Source of the DNA: Flavobacterium sp. ASW18X
GTDB taxonomy: Bacteria; Bacteroidota; Bacteroidia; Flavobacteriales; Flavobacteriaceae
Assembly: GCF_005144745.1 (NCBI RefSeq)
Contig: NZ_SWKK01000006.1
Location: 1 to 36,235, forward strand
Length of the DNA stretch: 36,235 nt
Reading direction: 5' to 3'
Shown here in pieces: positions 17,582 through 27,083 of the stretch. The notes below the pieces were generated by a model, which was given only the letters and a program-made list of their open reading frames with translations, ran no database searches and had not been told where the DNA came from. The translations under genes and the position numbers were made by a program. The first letter of the stretch is position 1. Each line of letters begins with the position of its first letter.

Positions 17582-18379
17582 TTAGTTACCCGCTTTAATT
17601 AATGCCAAATTGAAACGCAAAAGCGTTTTTTGAAAAGCAAGTTTCGCTTTATTTGTTAATCTGCCAGCTTTTGGATTCGTTCCTTTAAAATTAGGAGATT
17701 TCCCCTCATTTCCTGGCCGCCAAGACCCTGATTCCCGATGAATGCAGAAAACCTCTTTCATAGAAGAATACATTGGTTTATCAAGGTAATAGGAGGGGTA
17801 TACTGTTATCCCTTCTTCTAAATCTTGTTTATCATCTTTAAAACCATCCATATCATATCCATAATTCAGCGCTGCAGTAGCCATTACCTCTGGGCAGATG
17901 GTCATATCAAATTGGAATTCTTGAGGATATTTTTTGGATAATGTGCGAATAAAGTGACGGTTTTCATAAAATTCAAGGCAATCCTTTATAAATGGATGTC
18001 CCTTTTCGGCTCCAAAAATATGAGCAGTAAGCCAATGAAATTTTTTACCATGGCCCTTTGCTCCTGCTTCATTAGCAATAAATGCCCTAGTATTTAACAA
18101 AGGGGTTATGGATTTAAATACTTCAATATCCGTATCAAACCATATACCACCGTGATGATATACAGCATAGAGTCTAAGAAAGTCAGAAGCGAAGGCCCAC
18201 TTTTTAACGCTTACCGCCTCGTTAGCAAAAGTATTATTGATAGCCGCCAATTTTGGACCGTCCCATAAAATATATTCATAATCTGGCATGTGCTCTTGCC
18301 ATGTCTTCATTATTTCTTGAATATAATCTGGCATGGGATCATTACTAAACCAAGAGTAGTGTATTTTTTTTGGAACCAT
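17582..18379 (-). CDS. GT32-type glycosyltransferase (OCH1-like, DXD)
   Basis: This 265-residue protein begins VPKKIHYSWFS, the canonical opening of Gly_transf_sug / GT32 enzymes. The metal- and donor-binding DXD is Asp82-Thr-Asp84 in HHGGIWFDTDIEVFK, preceded by ASDFLRLYAVY, another family landmark. Members transfer mannose, galactose or similar sugars in capsule and LPS synthesis. The gene is seven bases after the family 2 enzyme and touches the CgeB-like gene. Length is typical for the bacterial capsule members. Confidence 0.88.
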   Translation of the reverse strand: MVPKKIHYSWFSNDPMPDYIQEIMKTWQEHMPDYEYILWDGPKLAAINNTFANEAVSVKKWAFASDFLRLYAVYHHGGIWFDTDIEVFKSITPLLNTRAFIANEAGAKGHGKKFHWLTAHIFGAEKGHPFIKDCLEFYENRHFIRTLSKKYPQEFQFDMTICPEVMATAALNYGYDMDGFKDDKQDLEEGITVYPSYYLDKPMYSSMKEVFCIHRESGSWRPGNEGKSPNFKGTNPKAGRLTNKAKLAFQKTLLRFNLALIKAGN

Positions 18380-18386
18380 GGAAATA

Positions 18387-19409
18387 CTAGTTAAATTTTG
18401 ATTTTAAAAAGAAAAAAATAGAAGCTAAGCTGTCCACCAAAAACAATGGCATTTTTGATACTAATAAGGAATAAAATTTTTGTTGATTACCTCTCCTAGC
18501 CTTATAATCGTACGTTTTAGCTATCTTTTTTAACTTATTCCTTTCTTTTAACAGCATGGGGAGTCTACTGTTTTTTTTAAGTTTATTATTTGAATATATA
18601 TCTAACCATGCAAAAATTCTTTGGTCAATCCCATATTCAGATACCATTCTATTTTTATAGGCTATGCTTAAACCTTCTAGTCTAGAAAATAAAGTGTTGT
18701 ATAATTCAAGTAAAGCTTCGCTAATTGTAAAAAGAACATCGTATCGCTGTAATTTTTTAGTTAGGGATGCTCTTTGATGAATTACATAGTGGTAACCGCT
18801 ATAATTAAGCAGTTTTAAAGAGTTGGCGTGCTGCAGGTAATCTAAGAAAAAAATGGTGTCTTCTTGGGGGGTAACATTAATAAATAACAAATTCTTCGTT
18901 TTTATTAATTCCAACAAAAAAACCTTTCCGTGCATAAAACTTGATCCTAATACGTCATACGTTTCTAAAATTTTGTGAGCTTTTAATGTATTTAAATCTA
19001 TCGTCTCTGTTGGAAATTTATAAGGTACTATTTTTTCTTGGGCAACTTCTATTTTATTGACACCACTTACTAATAAATCAACTTTTTCATCTTTAATGGC
19101 ATCTAATAATTGAGATACAAAATCATCAGACACATAATCATCTGAATCTACAAAGGTTATATATCTACCCTGAGCATGGACCATACCTGCGTTTCTTGCT
19201 GAGCTAAGGCCACCATTCTCTTTCTTAACATATTTGATGTTTGAGAAAGTTTTTAGATAGGATTGGACAATGTCATTAGAGTTATCAGGACTACCATCAT
19301 TAACCAAGATTAATTCATAATCCTTACTTGTGCATACCAAAAGAGAATCCAAACACTTATTTAGATAAGCTTCTGTATTATAAATTGGGACAATTACGGA
19401 TAAAATCAT
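18387..19409 (-). CDS. Glycosyltransferase family 2
   Basis: This 340-residue GT-A enzyme has a complete family 2 core: MILSVIVPIYNTEAYL, LVNDGSPDNS (36-45), NGGLSSARNAG (66-75) and the metal-binding DSDD at 88-91. The C-terminal region is hydrophilic and ends with a short hydrophobic segment that may rest on the membrane. It resembles capsule GT2 enzymes that transfer hexoses or N-acetylhexosamines; specificity is not readable. It directly abuts the pyruvyltransferase-family gene. Confidence 0.9.
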   Translation of the reverse strand: MILSVIVPIYNTEAYLNKCLDSLLVCTSKDYELILVNDGSPDNSNDIVQSYLKTFSNIKYVKKENGGLSSARNAGMVHAQGRYITFVDSDDYVSDDFVSQLLDAIKDEKVDLLVSGVNKIEVAQEKIVPYKFPTETIDLNTLKAHKILETYDVLGSSFMHGKVFLLELIKTKNLLFINVTPQEDTIFFLDYLQHANSLKLLNYSGYHYVIHQRASLTKKLQRYDVLFTISEALLELYNTLFSRLEGLSIAYKNRMVSEYGIDQRIFAWLDIYSNNKLKKNSRLPMLLKERNKLKKIAKTYDYKARRGNQQKFYSLLVSKMPLFLVDSLASIFFFLKSKFN

Positions 19410-20585
19410 CTAATTTTTTAAAGCAGTTTCTAGAAACTTTTTCCCCTTTAATCTCAATTCACCAAATTTATTATTAACTGAGGTCCAATTTACTTGAGCA
19501 TTAATGATGTCTTCAATTTCTAAAGCATCAAATCTATTGGTTAGTCGATTTAATAAATTCAATTCTTTTAAAATAGAATAGAACCTTCGATTAGAACCTT
19601 CACTCAGTGGATTGGGTTTACCAACACTAATAAAGGGGGTATTCATTAGTAAGGAAAATAGGGTTCCATGAAATGAAGTGGTTACAACAATATCTGCGTT
19701 AATAATATGTTCTAACCATTCCTCTATAGTAGGTTCCGTATTGGCTCGTTCATCTTTAAGTAAATCAGAACAAGCATAATGTATTTGATACCCCTTGCTT
19801 TCTAAATAATCTAGTATTTGGTGGACACGATGGTCTTTTGATTTTAAGGAGTAACAAAAAACGGTTTTTTTATTTGCTTCGTTTACGTTTAAGGATAAAT
19901 ATTGTATCCAGTCCTGTTTAGATAAAAGAATGGCTGGATCCGGCATCAATAGTGCATTGTCAGCGCCTATTTTTTTACACAGTTTTAATCCTGAATCCTC
20001 ACGAACACTTAAGGCATCAAATTTTTTGAAGCATTCCTTAAAGGTGATAACTTCTTTTTTATTAATTATGTCATCTCTACCAAAACTAGCCGCATACGAA
20101 ATTCTCTTGGTGTCCTTTGATAGAAAATCTAAAAGAAAAATTCTTTTTCTTTCTAAACCTCCTGTTTTATGCCAGACTTGATCACTGCCTGTTATAAACG
20201 CATAAAAAGACTTCGCATATTCCTCTAGCTCCCTCAGGGTTTTAAATTCTTGCTCTGAAAGATTTAAGTAATTACTTTTAAAACTATCGAATTTCCTTTC
20301 TTCTCTAAAATATTCTAAACTTAATAAGTTACTCTTATCATCAATCTTTTTTTTAGGAGTGATTCTATTCTTAATTCTTGTAGAAATAGATATGTCATCA
20401 TAAATCCAATCATGAACCTTTTCGGGCAGTGTTTTCTTATCTTCTCTATTGTCAAGTACGTATTTGATGGTTTCCACCTCATATCCCATACCCTTTAAGA
20501 TATATTGTAAGGCAGTACCTTGTAGTATTTGACCATAATTTATTAGACTATCCCAATAACTTATAATACCAATTTTTTGTTTCAT
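19410..20585 (-). CDS. Polysaccharide pyruvyltransferase family protein
   Basis: This 391-residue member of the PS_pyruv_trans family (WcaK/CsaB/AmsJ) carries the family signatures IGIISYWDSLINYGQILQ at the N-terminus, ITGSDQVWHK in the middle and VVTTSFHGTLFSLL in the C-terminal half with its conserved His. The family moves the enolpyruvyl group of phosphoenolpyruvate onto a sugar to form a pyruvate ketal, which adds negative charge. Some members in Bacteroidota loci may have other roles. It lies between Wzx and a family 2 glycosyltransferase and probably acts on the lipid-linked unit in the cytoplasm. Confidence 0.87.
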   Translation of the reverse strand: MKQKIGIISYWDSLINYGQILQGTALQYILKGMGYEVETIKYVLDNREDKKTLPEKVHDWIYDDISISTRIKNRITPKKKIDDKSNLLSLEYFREERKFDSFKSNYLNLSEQEFKTLRELEEYAKSFYAFITGSDQVWHKTGGLERKRIFLLDFLSKDTKRISYAASFGRDDIINKKEVITFKECFKKFDALSVREDSGLKLCKKIGADNALLMPDPAILLSKQDWIQYLSLNVNEANKKTVFCYSLKSKDHRVHQILDYLESKGYQIHYACSDLLKDERANTEPTIEEWLEHIINADIVVTTSFHGTLFSLLMNTPFISVGKPNPLSEGSNRRFYSILKELNLLNRLTNRFDALEIEDIINAQVNWTSVNNKFGELRLKGKKFLETALKN

Positions 20586-20606
20586 GAAAATTACCTGTTT
20601 AAATAT

Positions 20607-22130
20607 TTATTTCTTTATTTTTTTGATTAAGATGTTTTTGATAAACATTCGTTCTGATTCTGCTAAACCAAAGAAAATAATACTTATCAAAATCAGTAAA
20701 ACACATAAAATTGTTGAAGTACATAATCTAAACCAACCTTCATTAAAAAAGTAATTATTTAACCCAAACAGAACAGTAGCTATTAAAAACACCAAAAACG
20801 CTTTTTTAAATATTGATGTAAAAAGAGTTGAAATATTAATACCTACATTATTTTTCAAGAATATAAATCGAAAAAGTAACGCTATACTTGAAATTAGTAT
20901 ATAAACAAGATATACATGGGAAGGTCGTCCTCCTAGTTTTAATATTAAATATGAAAATGGGAAATTTAGAAATAGAAGTATGCTTATCCCTATTTGATAG
21001 TATTTAATTCTACCTGTTGCGTTTATGAGTGTGATAATAGGCTTGGAAAAAACCTCAATTAGCGAATTTATTAAGACAAGTCTCACTAACATCACTGTGT
21101 ATGGTGGAACTTTTTTAAGCCATAATTCCAAAATGGTATAGGTATCTGTTAGTACAGGAAATGAAAGTACCAAAAGTAGGAAAAATGATAATCTTGAACC
21201 TGTAGACACCAATTTAAGCGTGTCTTGCATATCATTTTTAGCGTAAGATTTTATAATTTGAGGGTTAACTGCCATTATAAAATTATCTGCGAATCTTTGT
21301 ATTGCATTACTAACCTGTACAGAGATTCCTTGTGCGGCATTAACAGTAGCTCCCCAAAATAAATTTAATAGAATAACAATCCCTTGAGTTTTAAAGATGT
21401 TTGCTAATACGCCTAAAAAATTCCAACTGGCAAAACCAATTATTTCGTTAAAAATAATTTTATCCCAATACAATTTTAAACTGACTTCCCTAAACGTTTT
21501 ATTAGCGTAAACTACGTAAATTAAGGTTAATAATAGAGACACTCCGAATAAAAGTATAGCATAAAGCACCAAAGAATCATAGGTCGCATAGCCGAGCAAA
21601 ACTACAATAATCAATTTCAAAAGGACCTCTAAAATGGATATATACGAGAATACATCCATTTTTTCATTAGCAACAATAGCAGCATTAAAAGGTATATTGA
21701 GGAGATTAACGGAAAATGTTAAAGAAGAAAACAATAACACCCAATTAGCCGCTTCCAGTCTATTAGTGGGAATGTTCATTTCATTATTTAAAAACCATGC
21801 CCCCAATATCTGTACTAAAGCTAGAATTATAATTGCTAGTAAAAAATGAATCGTGAAAGACATGGAAAAAATATTCTTTAATTTTTTCCAATTTTCTTTT
21901 CCTAATTCAAAGGCTAGAAACCTACTAACTGCATTTGATAAGGATCCTGATACAACAGAAAACATTGAAACAAGACCACCAACAACATTATATATACCGT
22001 AATCCACAACACCCAAATATTCCAGTATTAATCTACTGGTATAAAGTGTTATAAATAAATTAAGAATCATTCGGAAATACAGCATAAGTGTATTCCGTGC
22101 TATTTTCTTATTTCTGTTTTGTAAATTCAA
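20607..22130 (-). CDS. wzx: Wzx-type lipid-linked oligosaccharide flippase
   Basis: This 507-residue protein has about twelve to fourteen membrane spans and the N-terminal pattern of the polysaccharide transporter (MOP/MATE) superfamily, with TLYTSRLILEYLGVVDYGIYNVVGGLV (residues about 29-55, shown here by its key YGIYN motif). It would move the undecaprenyl-diphosphate repeat unit across the inner membrane to the Wzy-like polymerase. It follows the Wzc gene by 25 bases, and the two were probably kept together by function. Length and topology are typical for Wzx. Confidence 0.9.
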   Translation of the reverse strand: MNLQNRNKKIARNTLMLYFRMILNLFITLYTSRLILEYLGVVDYGIYNVVGGLVSMFSVVSGSLSNAVSRFLAFELGKENWKKLKNIFSMSFTIHFLLAIIILALVQILGAWFLNNEMNIPTNRLEAANWVLLFSSLTFSVNLLNIPFNAAIVANEKMDVFSYISILEVLLKLIIVVLLGYATYDSLVLYAILLFGVSLLLTLIYVVYANKTFREVSLKLYWDKIIFNEIIGFASWNFLGVLANIFKTQGIVILLNLFWGATVNAAQGISVQVSNAIQRFADNFIMAVNPQIIKSYAKNDMQDTLKLVSTGSRLSFFLLLVLSFPVLTDTYTILELWLKKVPPYTVMLVRLVLINSLIEVFSKPIITLINATGRIKYYQIGISILLFLNFPFSYLILKLGGRPSHVYLVYILISSIALLFRFIFLKNNVGINISTLFTSIFKKAFLVFLIATVLFGLNNYFFNEGWFRLCTSTILCVLLILISIIFFGLAESERMFIKNILIKKIKK

Positions 22131-22155
22131 TTTGTACTAATGTAAATTGAAGAAT

Positions 22156-24453
22156 TTATTTTGTGTTAGCGTAGCCGTAGCCGTAACCCACTTTAGAAGA
22201 GGTGCCATTTAAGACTACCATGGTATTTTTGAGCTTATTGCTATTATGATTGTCCTCTATAGCTTTTAAGTAACTCTTTTTGCTCACGTTTTTGCGCAAC
22301 ACATAAATGGTGCCATCTACATATTTATTGAGGGCATAAGCATCTGATATCATCCCAATCGGTGCCGTGTCAATAATAATACGCTGGTATCTTTTCTTGA
22401 GTTCGTTCATCAAGATTTCTATTTTATTAGATAGCATAAACCTGCTGGCTTGGAAAAGAATAGAACCAGAACTGATCACGTGTAAGTCTTCTATAGTGGG
22501 ATGCTGTTGTATAATCTCCTCTATTGCTGTGCCTTTTTTTACGATAAAATCAGAGATACCCGGAGATTTTTCCATACCCAAATTTTTTGTCAACATGGGT
22601 TGTCTTAAATCAAACTCTAAAACCACCACCTTTTCTCCACTAGAAGCCAAGGCTTTGGCCAAATTACTTGCCACAAAGGTTTTCCCTTCCCCTTTTACGG
22701 TAGAGGTAACCATAAAGGTTTGGTTTTGCGCTGCGCTAGACATGTAATCAATATTAAAACGCATTAATCGGAACAGCTCTGCCACAGGAGAAGTTGTCCT
22801 ATCTTCATTAAAATTTAGTTGTGTATTTTTTGAGTTGAACAATTCTCCAATGAATGGTAATTGTAAATTTTTGGTTACCTCATCTACCTCTGTAATCTTG
22901 GTATTTAAAACTTCCTTGCCATAAAAAATAAAGGCCGGAATAATGAGTCCTATAAGCAATCCCGTTAGATACATTATTTTTTTGTTCGGACTTATGGGCC
23001 ATCTGCCTGCTTTGGGTAAACTTACCATACGGGTAGAGGAAACCGGTGCCGCCAACGACAGCACTTCCTCCTCTCTCTTTTGTAACAAGTATAAATACAA
23101 GCCTTCTTTGGTGCTTTGGTCCCTACTAATGTCTAGTAATTGCTTTTCCATCTGTGGCACCTTGGCAATACGGGCATCATACCTGCTGGCGTTCCCTAAT
23201 AAATTGCCTCTTGCAATGCTGTAACTATTCTTTAAGCTATTGACATTGTTGGCAATGGATTCTCTTAGACCTTCTAGCGTTTCATTATAATTGGTAATGA
23301 TAGGATTAGAACCGTTGGCGGAACGTTCTAAACGTTGTTTTTCTAATAAGGTTTCATTGTATTTATTGACTAAAGCCGCCAACGCAGGGTCATTGATGGC
23401 CCCACCAATGGGAGAATCTGCTGTACCCAAAGCAATGTTATTCTCTACCTGTTCTAATACACTAATCTGTGTTTGGTACTCCGCTACCCTACTTTTATAC
23501 TGGTTAGATTGTTGTATAAACACATCGGCATTGCTCGCAATATCCGTAACGCCTTGTTGGGTTTTAAAGTCGACTACCGTTTTCTCCACATCCTCTATCT
23601 CTCCAGACAACACTTTTAAACGATCATCAATCATTTTGATGGTATTCTCGGCCAATTCATTTTCGTATTTGATGGTACGGTCTATATAGGTTTCGATGAT
23701 TTTAGATAAAACTTTTTCCCCTTTCTCCTGACTATTAGAAACAAAGCTTAATTTTAAAAGACTACCCGTATCATTGGCAGGAGTTACACTTAAATTACTG
23801 AGAATACTAGCTATTAAATTTTCTTTATCGCCAATCTTAAAGTATAAGCGTCTATCATTTTCAAAAGGAAATAAAGCTTCATTTAAGGCCACCGTAAATT
23901 TAGCAAAGGGTAGTTCTACCAATTCCCCATATTTTTGTTCTATTCTTTTTATGGTATCCCCTTTTTCGTAGCTTACTTCAAAACGTTCTTTGTCTAATAG
24001 TTTTACATACAAAGGCACATCGTACTGCAAATTCTCATAGGTTTCGTCCACCGTTACGGTAATCGGAACATTTTCACCATAAATTTCTACATCCTTTATC
24101 TGCCCTTCTATGTAATACGTAAGGTTTAAATTATTATTAATGATTACTTCTTCTATTAAACCATTGGATGTAATAATACCTATTTCGTCTTCTAAACTGT
24201 GTGCAGATTTTACCAAACCAAAATTATCAAAGCCTGGAATGCCAGAAGTACTTTGACCATTTTCTACATTCTTAATTAGTATTTTGCTATTCACCTCATA
24301 TTTTGGAACAGCTTTGTACCGTAAGTAGAGGTACGTAATAGTGATACCTAATGCGATGCTTAAAAGAAATACGGGCCAAAATTTTAAATATTTTAAAATG
24401 ATGTCCTTCAGGTTTTGCTCACTTTGATTAGGAACATTATGAACGTTTGTCAT
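22156..24453 (-). CDS. wzc: Wzc-type chain-length regulator and tyrosine autokinase
   Basis: This 765-residue protein fuses a Wzz domain to a BY-kinase. The first membrane span is at about 26-45, then a large periplasmic part with coiled-coil stretches. The PxxP-like RWPISPNKK motif precedes the second span at about 495-515. The cytoplasmic kinase has Walker A (STVKGEGKT) near residue 585, Walker A' (VVVLEFDLRQP) and Walker B-like IIIDTAPIG. Its C-terminal tyrosine cluster has Tyr757, Tyr759 and Tyr761 in GYGYGYANTK. Autophosphorylation of such clusters governs polymer export and length. A PHP-type phosphatase at 32170 is its likely partner. No Wza export lipoprotein gene is adjacent, which is unusual. 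Confidence 0.95.
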   Translation of the reverse strand: MTNVHNVPNQSEQNLKDIILKYLKFWPVFLLSIALGITITYLYLRYKAVPKYEVNSKILIKNVENGQSTSGIPGFDNFGLVKSAHSLEDEIGIITSNGLIEEVIINNNLNLTYYIEGQIKDVEIYGENVPITVTVDETYENLQYDVPLYVKLLDKERFEVSYEKGDTIKRIEQKYGELVELPFAKFTVALNEALFPFENDRRLYFKIGDKENLIASILSNLSVTPANDTGSLLKLSFVSNSQEKGEKVLSKIIETYIDRTIKYENELAENTIKMIDDRLKVLSGEIEDVEKTVVDFKTQQGVTDIASNADVFIQQSNQYKSRVAEYQTQISVLEQVENNIALGTADSPIGGAINDPALAALVNKYNETLLEKQRLERSANGSNPIITNYNETLEGLRESIANNVNSLKNSYSIARGNLLGNASRYDARIAKVPQMEKQLLDISRDQSTKEGLYLYLLQKREEEVLSLAAPVSSTRMVSLPKAGRWPISPNKKIMYLTGLLIGLIIPAFIFYGKEVLNTKITEVDEVTKNLQLPFIGELFNSKNTQLNFNEDRTTSPVAELFRLMRFNIDYMSSAAQNQTFMVTSTVKGEGKTFVASNLAKALASSGEKVVVLEFDLRQPMLTKNLGMEKSPGISDFIVKKGTAIEEIIQQHPTIEDLHVISSGSILFQASRFMLSNKIEILMNELKKRYQRIIIDTAPIGMISDAYALNKYVDGTIYVLRKNVSKKSYLKAIEDNHNSNKLKNTMVVLNGTSSKVGYGYGYANTK

Positions 24454-24520
24454 AGTAATAAAATGTAATTAAGGGAACTGTAATTTTTAATCTATTGGTA
24501 CCAGTCTAACTAAAACTAGT

Positions 24521-25459
24521 TTACTTTTTAAAACAAGAACTGATTGCGGTTGCTACCCGTTGTCTGCCATAATGGTTCCAATGAGTGTCATATAAATAGT
24601 TAGTTTGCGTATCTGTTTGTTGTAATGTACTATTAATATCTATAAGTTTTATACCCATAGTTTTACAAGTACGTATAAAGTTGGTACTAGCGTTACTTGC
24701 ATCTACTAGTAAATATATTTTGCTTAAAGGCAAAGAATACTGCTGTAATAATTTTTTGAAATTGGTTATCCGTTTCTTGTCCAGCTTGGGATTAAGATGG
24801 CTTTCATTCTGCTTTTCAAAGGCGACTTTTCTAGATTCCTTGCCTTTTATAAATCGAGAAAACTCATTGATAATGCCTAAACGGCCAACGTAAGAAAGCA
24901 GCTTGCTCTCTTCTCTAATTTTGGTAAGTAACGCACCTCTTTTGTTGTTTCTTTCCCAATTAGGAGTGTAGGTATCTCGTTCTAAGTCGTTCTCATATTT
25001 TAGATAAAATACGAGCGCATCCATTTGCTCAAAATGTTCTCTATAGGTATGTACCAAATAGAGTTGGTCGGCAAAATCATAGCCAGACAAACCATATTCT
25101 GTAACCGTAGTATTTTGCAATTGCGCTTCTACCATTTTACCTAAAGATGCAGACGTAGGCTGATGAAAACCTTCGATAAAAGAATCGCCTATCAACGCAA
25201 TCGTCTTTTGGGCCTTGGTATCTCTATTATTTTGTAGGGTATTAAATCCGTACGCATCAGTTTTGTAGGGTACTGCATGTTGCCTACGATTTCCTGTTAC
25301 AAACAAACCTTCTTGGTGGGGTGCATTTAGCTCAACGCCAGCTTCATTAATATACCTATCTGGCATATCTGTATGCAAGTGAAACGCTCTCACCATTAAT
25401 TCCATGAATATAAGAACAAACAGTGTAGAGGTACAAAACTTAACAACTAAACGTAACAT
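24521..25459 (-). CDS. SGNH-hydrolase-like acyl-transfer partner (AlgJ/AlgX-like)
   Basis: This 312-residue protein has an N-terminal membrane anchor (about 5-25) and a periplasmic SGNH domain. GDS with Ser93 lies in IALIGDSFIEGF, and the C-terminal Asp291-x-His293 lies in YDTHWNHYG, the usual DxHWN form of AlgJ/AlgX-type proteins. These take acyl groups passed across the membrane by an MBOAT protein and place them on polysaccharide hydroxyls. The MBOAT gene ends two bases upstream of this start, supporting a two-part O-acylation machine. Wzc follows 67 bases downstream. Confidence 0.85.
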   Translation of the reverse strand: MLRLVVKFCTSTLFVLIFMELMVRAFHLHTDMPDRYINEAGVELNAPHQEGLFVTGNRRQHAVPYKTDAYGFNTLQNNRDTKAQKTIALIGDSFIEGFHQPTSASLGKMVEAQLQNTTVTEYGLSGYDFADQLYLVHTYREHFEQMDALVFYLKYENDLERDTYTPNWERNNKRGALLTKIREESKLLSYVGRLGIINEFSRFIKGKESRKVAFEKQNESHLNPKLDKKRITNFKKLLQQYSLPLSKIYLLVDASNASTNFIRTCKTMGIKLIDINSTLQQTDTQTNYLYDTHWNHYGRQRVATAISSCFKK

Positions 25460-25461
25460 AA

Positions 25462-26913
25462 CTAAAACTGAAAATAGATAAAGGCCCTCGAGGTATTTTC
25501 ATAAAACAACAAAATGGCTAAGCAAATACTGGCGTATGCCGTTAAACGAATACCTTTATATTTAAAAGGAAATGGGTTTCTTTCGTCTTTCCGAATAAAA
25601 TACTCGTACCCTACAAAGAGTAGCAATAAAATATAATAATCTACCATCCTGTAACCTACGGGATGCGAATAGCCACTTAAATGGGTATTGCTAACCAGGG
25701 CATTAAGGTAGCCAAAGGCATCCGTAATGCTGGGCGACCTAAAAAATATTCTAGAAAAAGTAACCAAGGTAAATGTGAGCAAAATTTGCCCTATTTCTAC
25801 CAAATTAGGAAACCACTTGTGCTCTGCTACCACAGTATGTGCATACTTTCTATTATGCCCCATTAAAAAAACGGGAATATAAAATAAGGCATGTAAGGCT
25901 CCCCATGCAATAAATGTCCAGTTGGCGCCATGCCAAAAACCACTTATTAAAAAAATGATGATGATATTACGTACAGACAAACATTTAGCAACCCGGGAAC
26001 CGCCTAAGGGGATATATACATAATGCCTAAACCATGTAGACAAGGAAATGTGCCAACGTTGCCAGTATTCCGCTACATTTCTAGAGAAATTAGGAAATTT
26101 AAAATTGCTCATTAACTCAATCCCAAACATTTTTGCCGTACCAATGGCAATATCACTATAGCCACTAAAGTCTCCGTACACCTGAAAACTAAAGAATACC
26201 AACCCTAAGATTAGCGTAGACGTACTTTGTGTTTGGTAATTGGTAAAAATATCGTCTACCATAGGCGCCATAGCATCTGCTATGACCATCTTTTTAAATA
26301 AACCCCAAAGTATAAGTTTACCCCCAGCTTCTATTTGAGCAGCACTGAATATTCTTCTTTCTTTGATTTGCCCTAACAAATTAGAGGCTCTTTCTATTGG
26401 ACCTGCGACCAATTGTGGAAAAAACGAAACGAATGCCGTAAAAGAAATTAAATCCTTGGTAGGCGTTAAACGTTTGTAATAAATATCTAAGGAATACGAC
26501 AAGGTCTGAAAGGTGTAAAAAGAAATACCTACTGGCAAAATAATTTTAAGTGTCCAAGAATCTCCAATGGAATACCCAAAATTGGAAGCTAAATTTATAA
26601 ATGAATCTAGGAAAAAGTTAAAATACTTAAAGGTTGCGAGCAAGCCTAAATTAAAAGCTAAACTTAGGTACAACCACTTTTTCTTGAGCTTTGTATTGTT
26701 TCTGTATTTAAAAAGTTGTAAGCCGACAACATAATCTACAAGCGTGCTAGAGAAAATTAGTAGAAGAAAGCGATAATCCCATAAGCCATAAAAAATATAG
26801 CTCACAAAAATTAAAAATAGATTCTGAACTCTTACTTTTTTCTGAAAAACAAACCAATACAACAGAAAGGTAATGGGCAGAAAAAATAGATACTCGAAAG
26901 AATTGAACAACAT
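25462..26913 (-). CDS. MBOAT-family O-acyltransferase (AlgI/DltB-like)
   Basis: This 483-residue membrane protein has about eleven spans. It carries the MBOAT core GPIERASNLL, the motif AEYWQRWHISLSTWFRHYVY with His288, and SGFWHGANWTF with His328, which corresponds to the catalytic His of AlgI. AlgI-type proteins pass acetyl groups from the cytoplasm to periplasmic acceptors such as the SGNH protein encoded next door. The 170-base gap before it is the largest in the operon apart from the upxY-gmd interval; no clear promoter is visible there. The substrate is presumably the operon's polysaccharide. Confidence 0.92.
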   Translation of the reverse strand: MLFNSFEYLFFLPITFLLYWFVFQKKVRVQNLFLIFVSYIFYGLWDYRFLLLIFSSTLVDYVVGLQLFKYRNNTKLKKKWLYLSLAFNLGLLATFKYFNFFLDSFINLASNFGYSIGDSWTLKIILPVGISFYTFQTLSYSLDIYYKRLTPTKDLISFTAFVSFFPQLVAGPIERASNLLGQIKERRIFSAAQIEAGGKLILWGLFKKMVIADAMAPMVDDIFTNYQTQSTSTLILGLVFFSFQVYGDFSGYSDIAIGTAKMFGIELMSNFKFPNFSRNVAEYWQRWHISLSTWFRHYVYIPLGGSRVAKCLSVRNIIIIFLISGFWHGANWTFIAWGALHALFYIPVFLMGHNRKYAHTVVAEHKWFPNLVEIGQILLTFTLVTFSRIFFRSPSITDAFGYLNALVSNTHLSGYSHPVGYRMVDYYILLLLFVGYEYFIRKDERNPFPFKYKGIRLTAYASICLAILLFYENTSRAFIYFQF

Positions 26914-27083
26914 TATTTTATAGTTAGGGTGATGAACCTGATAAAATTTTGTTGGGGGATTTTCAATCTTACATTTTGCGCTTGTTTTATTTTTTGTTTA
27001 CAACTGCAGCTACATCAAGTCCCTTAACATGACTTTAAGACGATACGCTGCAATGTTCCTTACAACATTTTTAAAATTATTTA

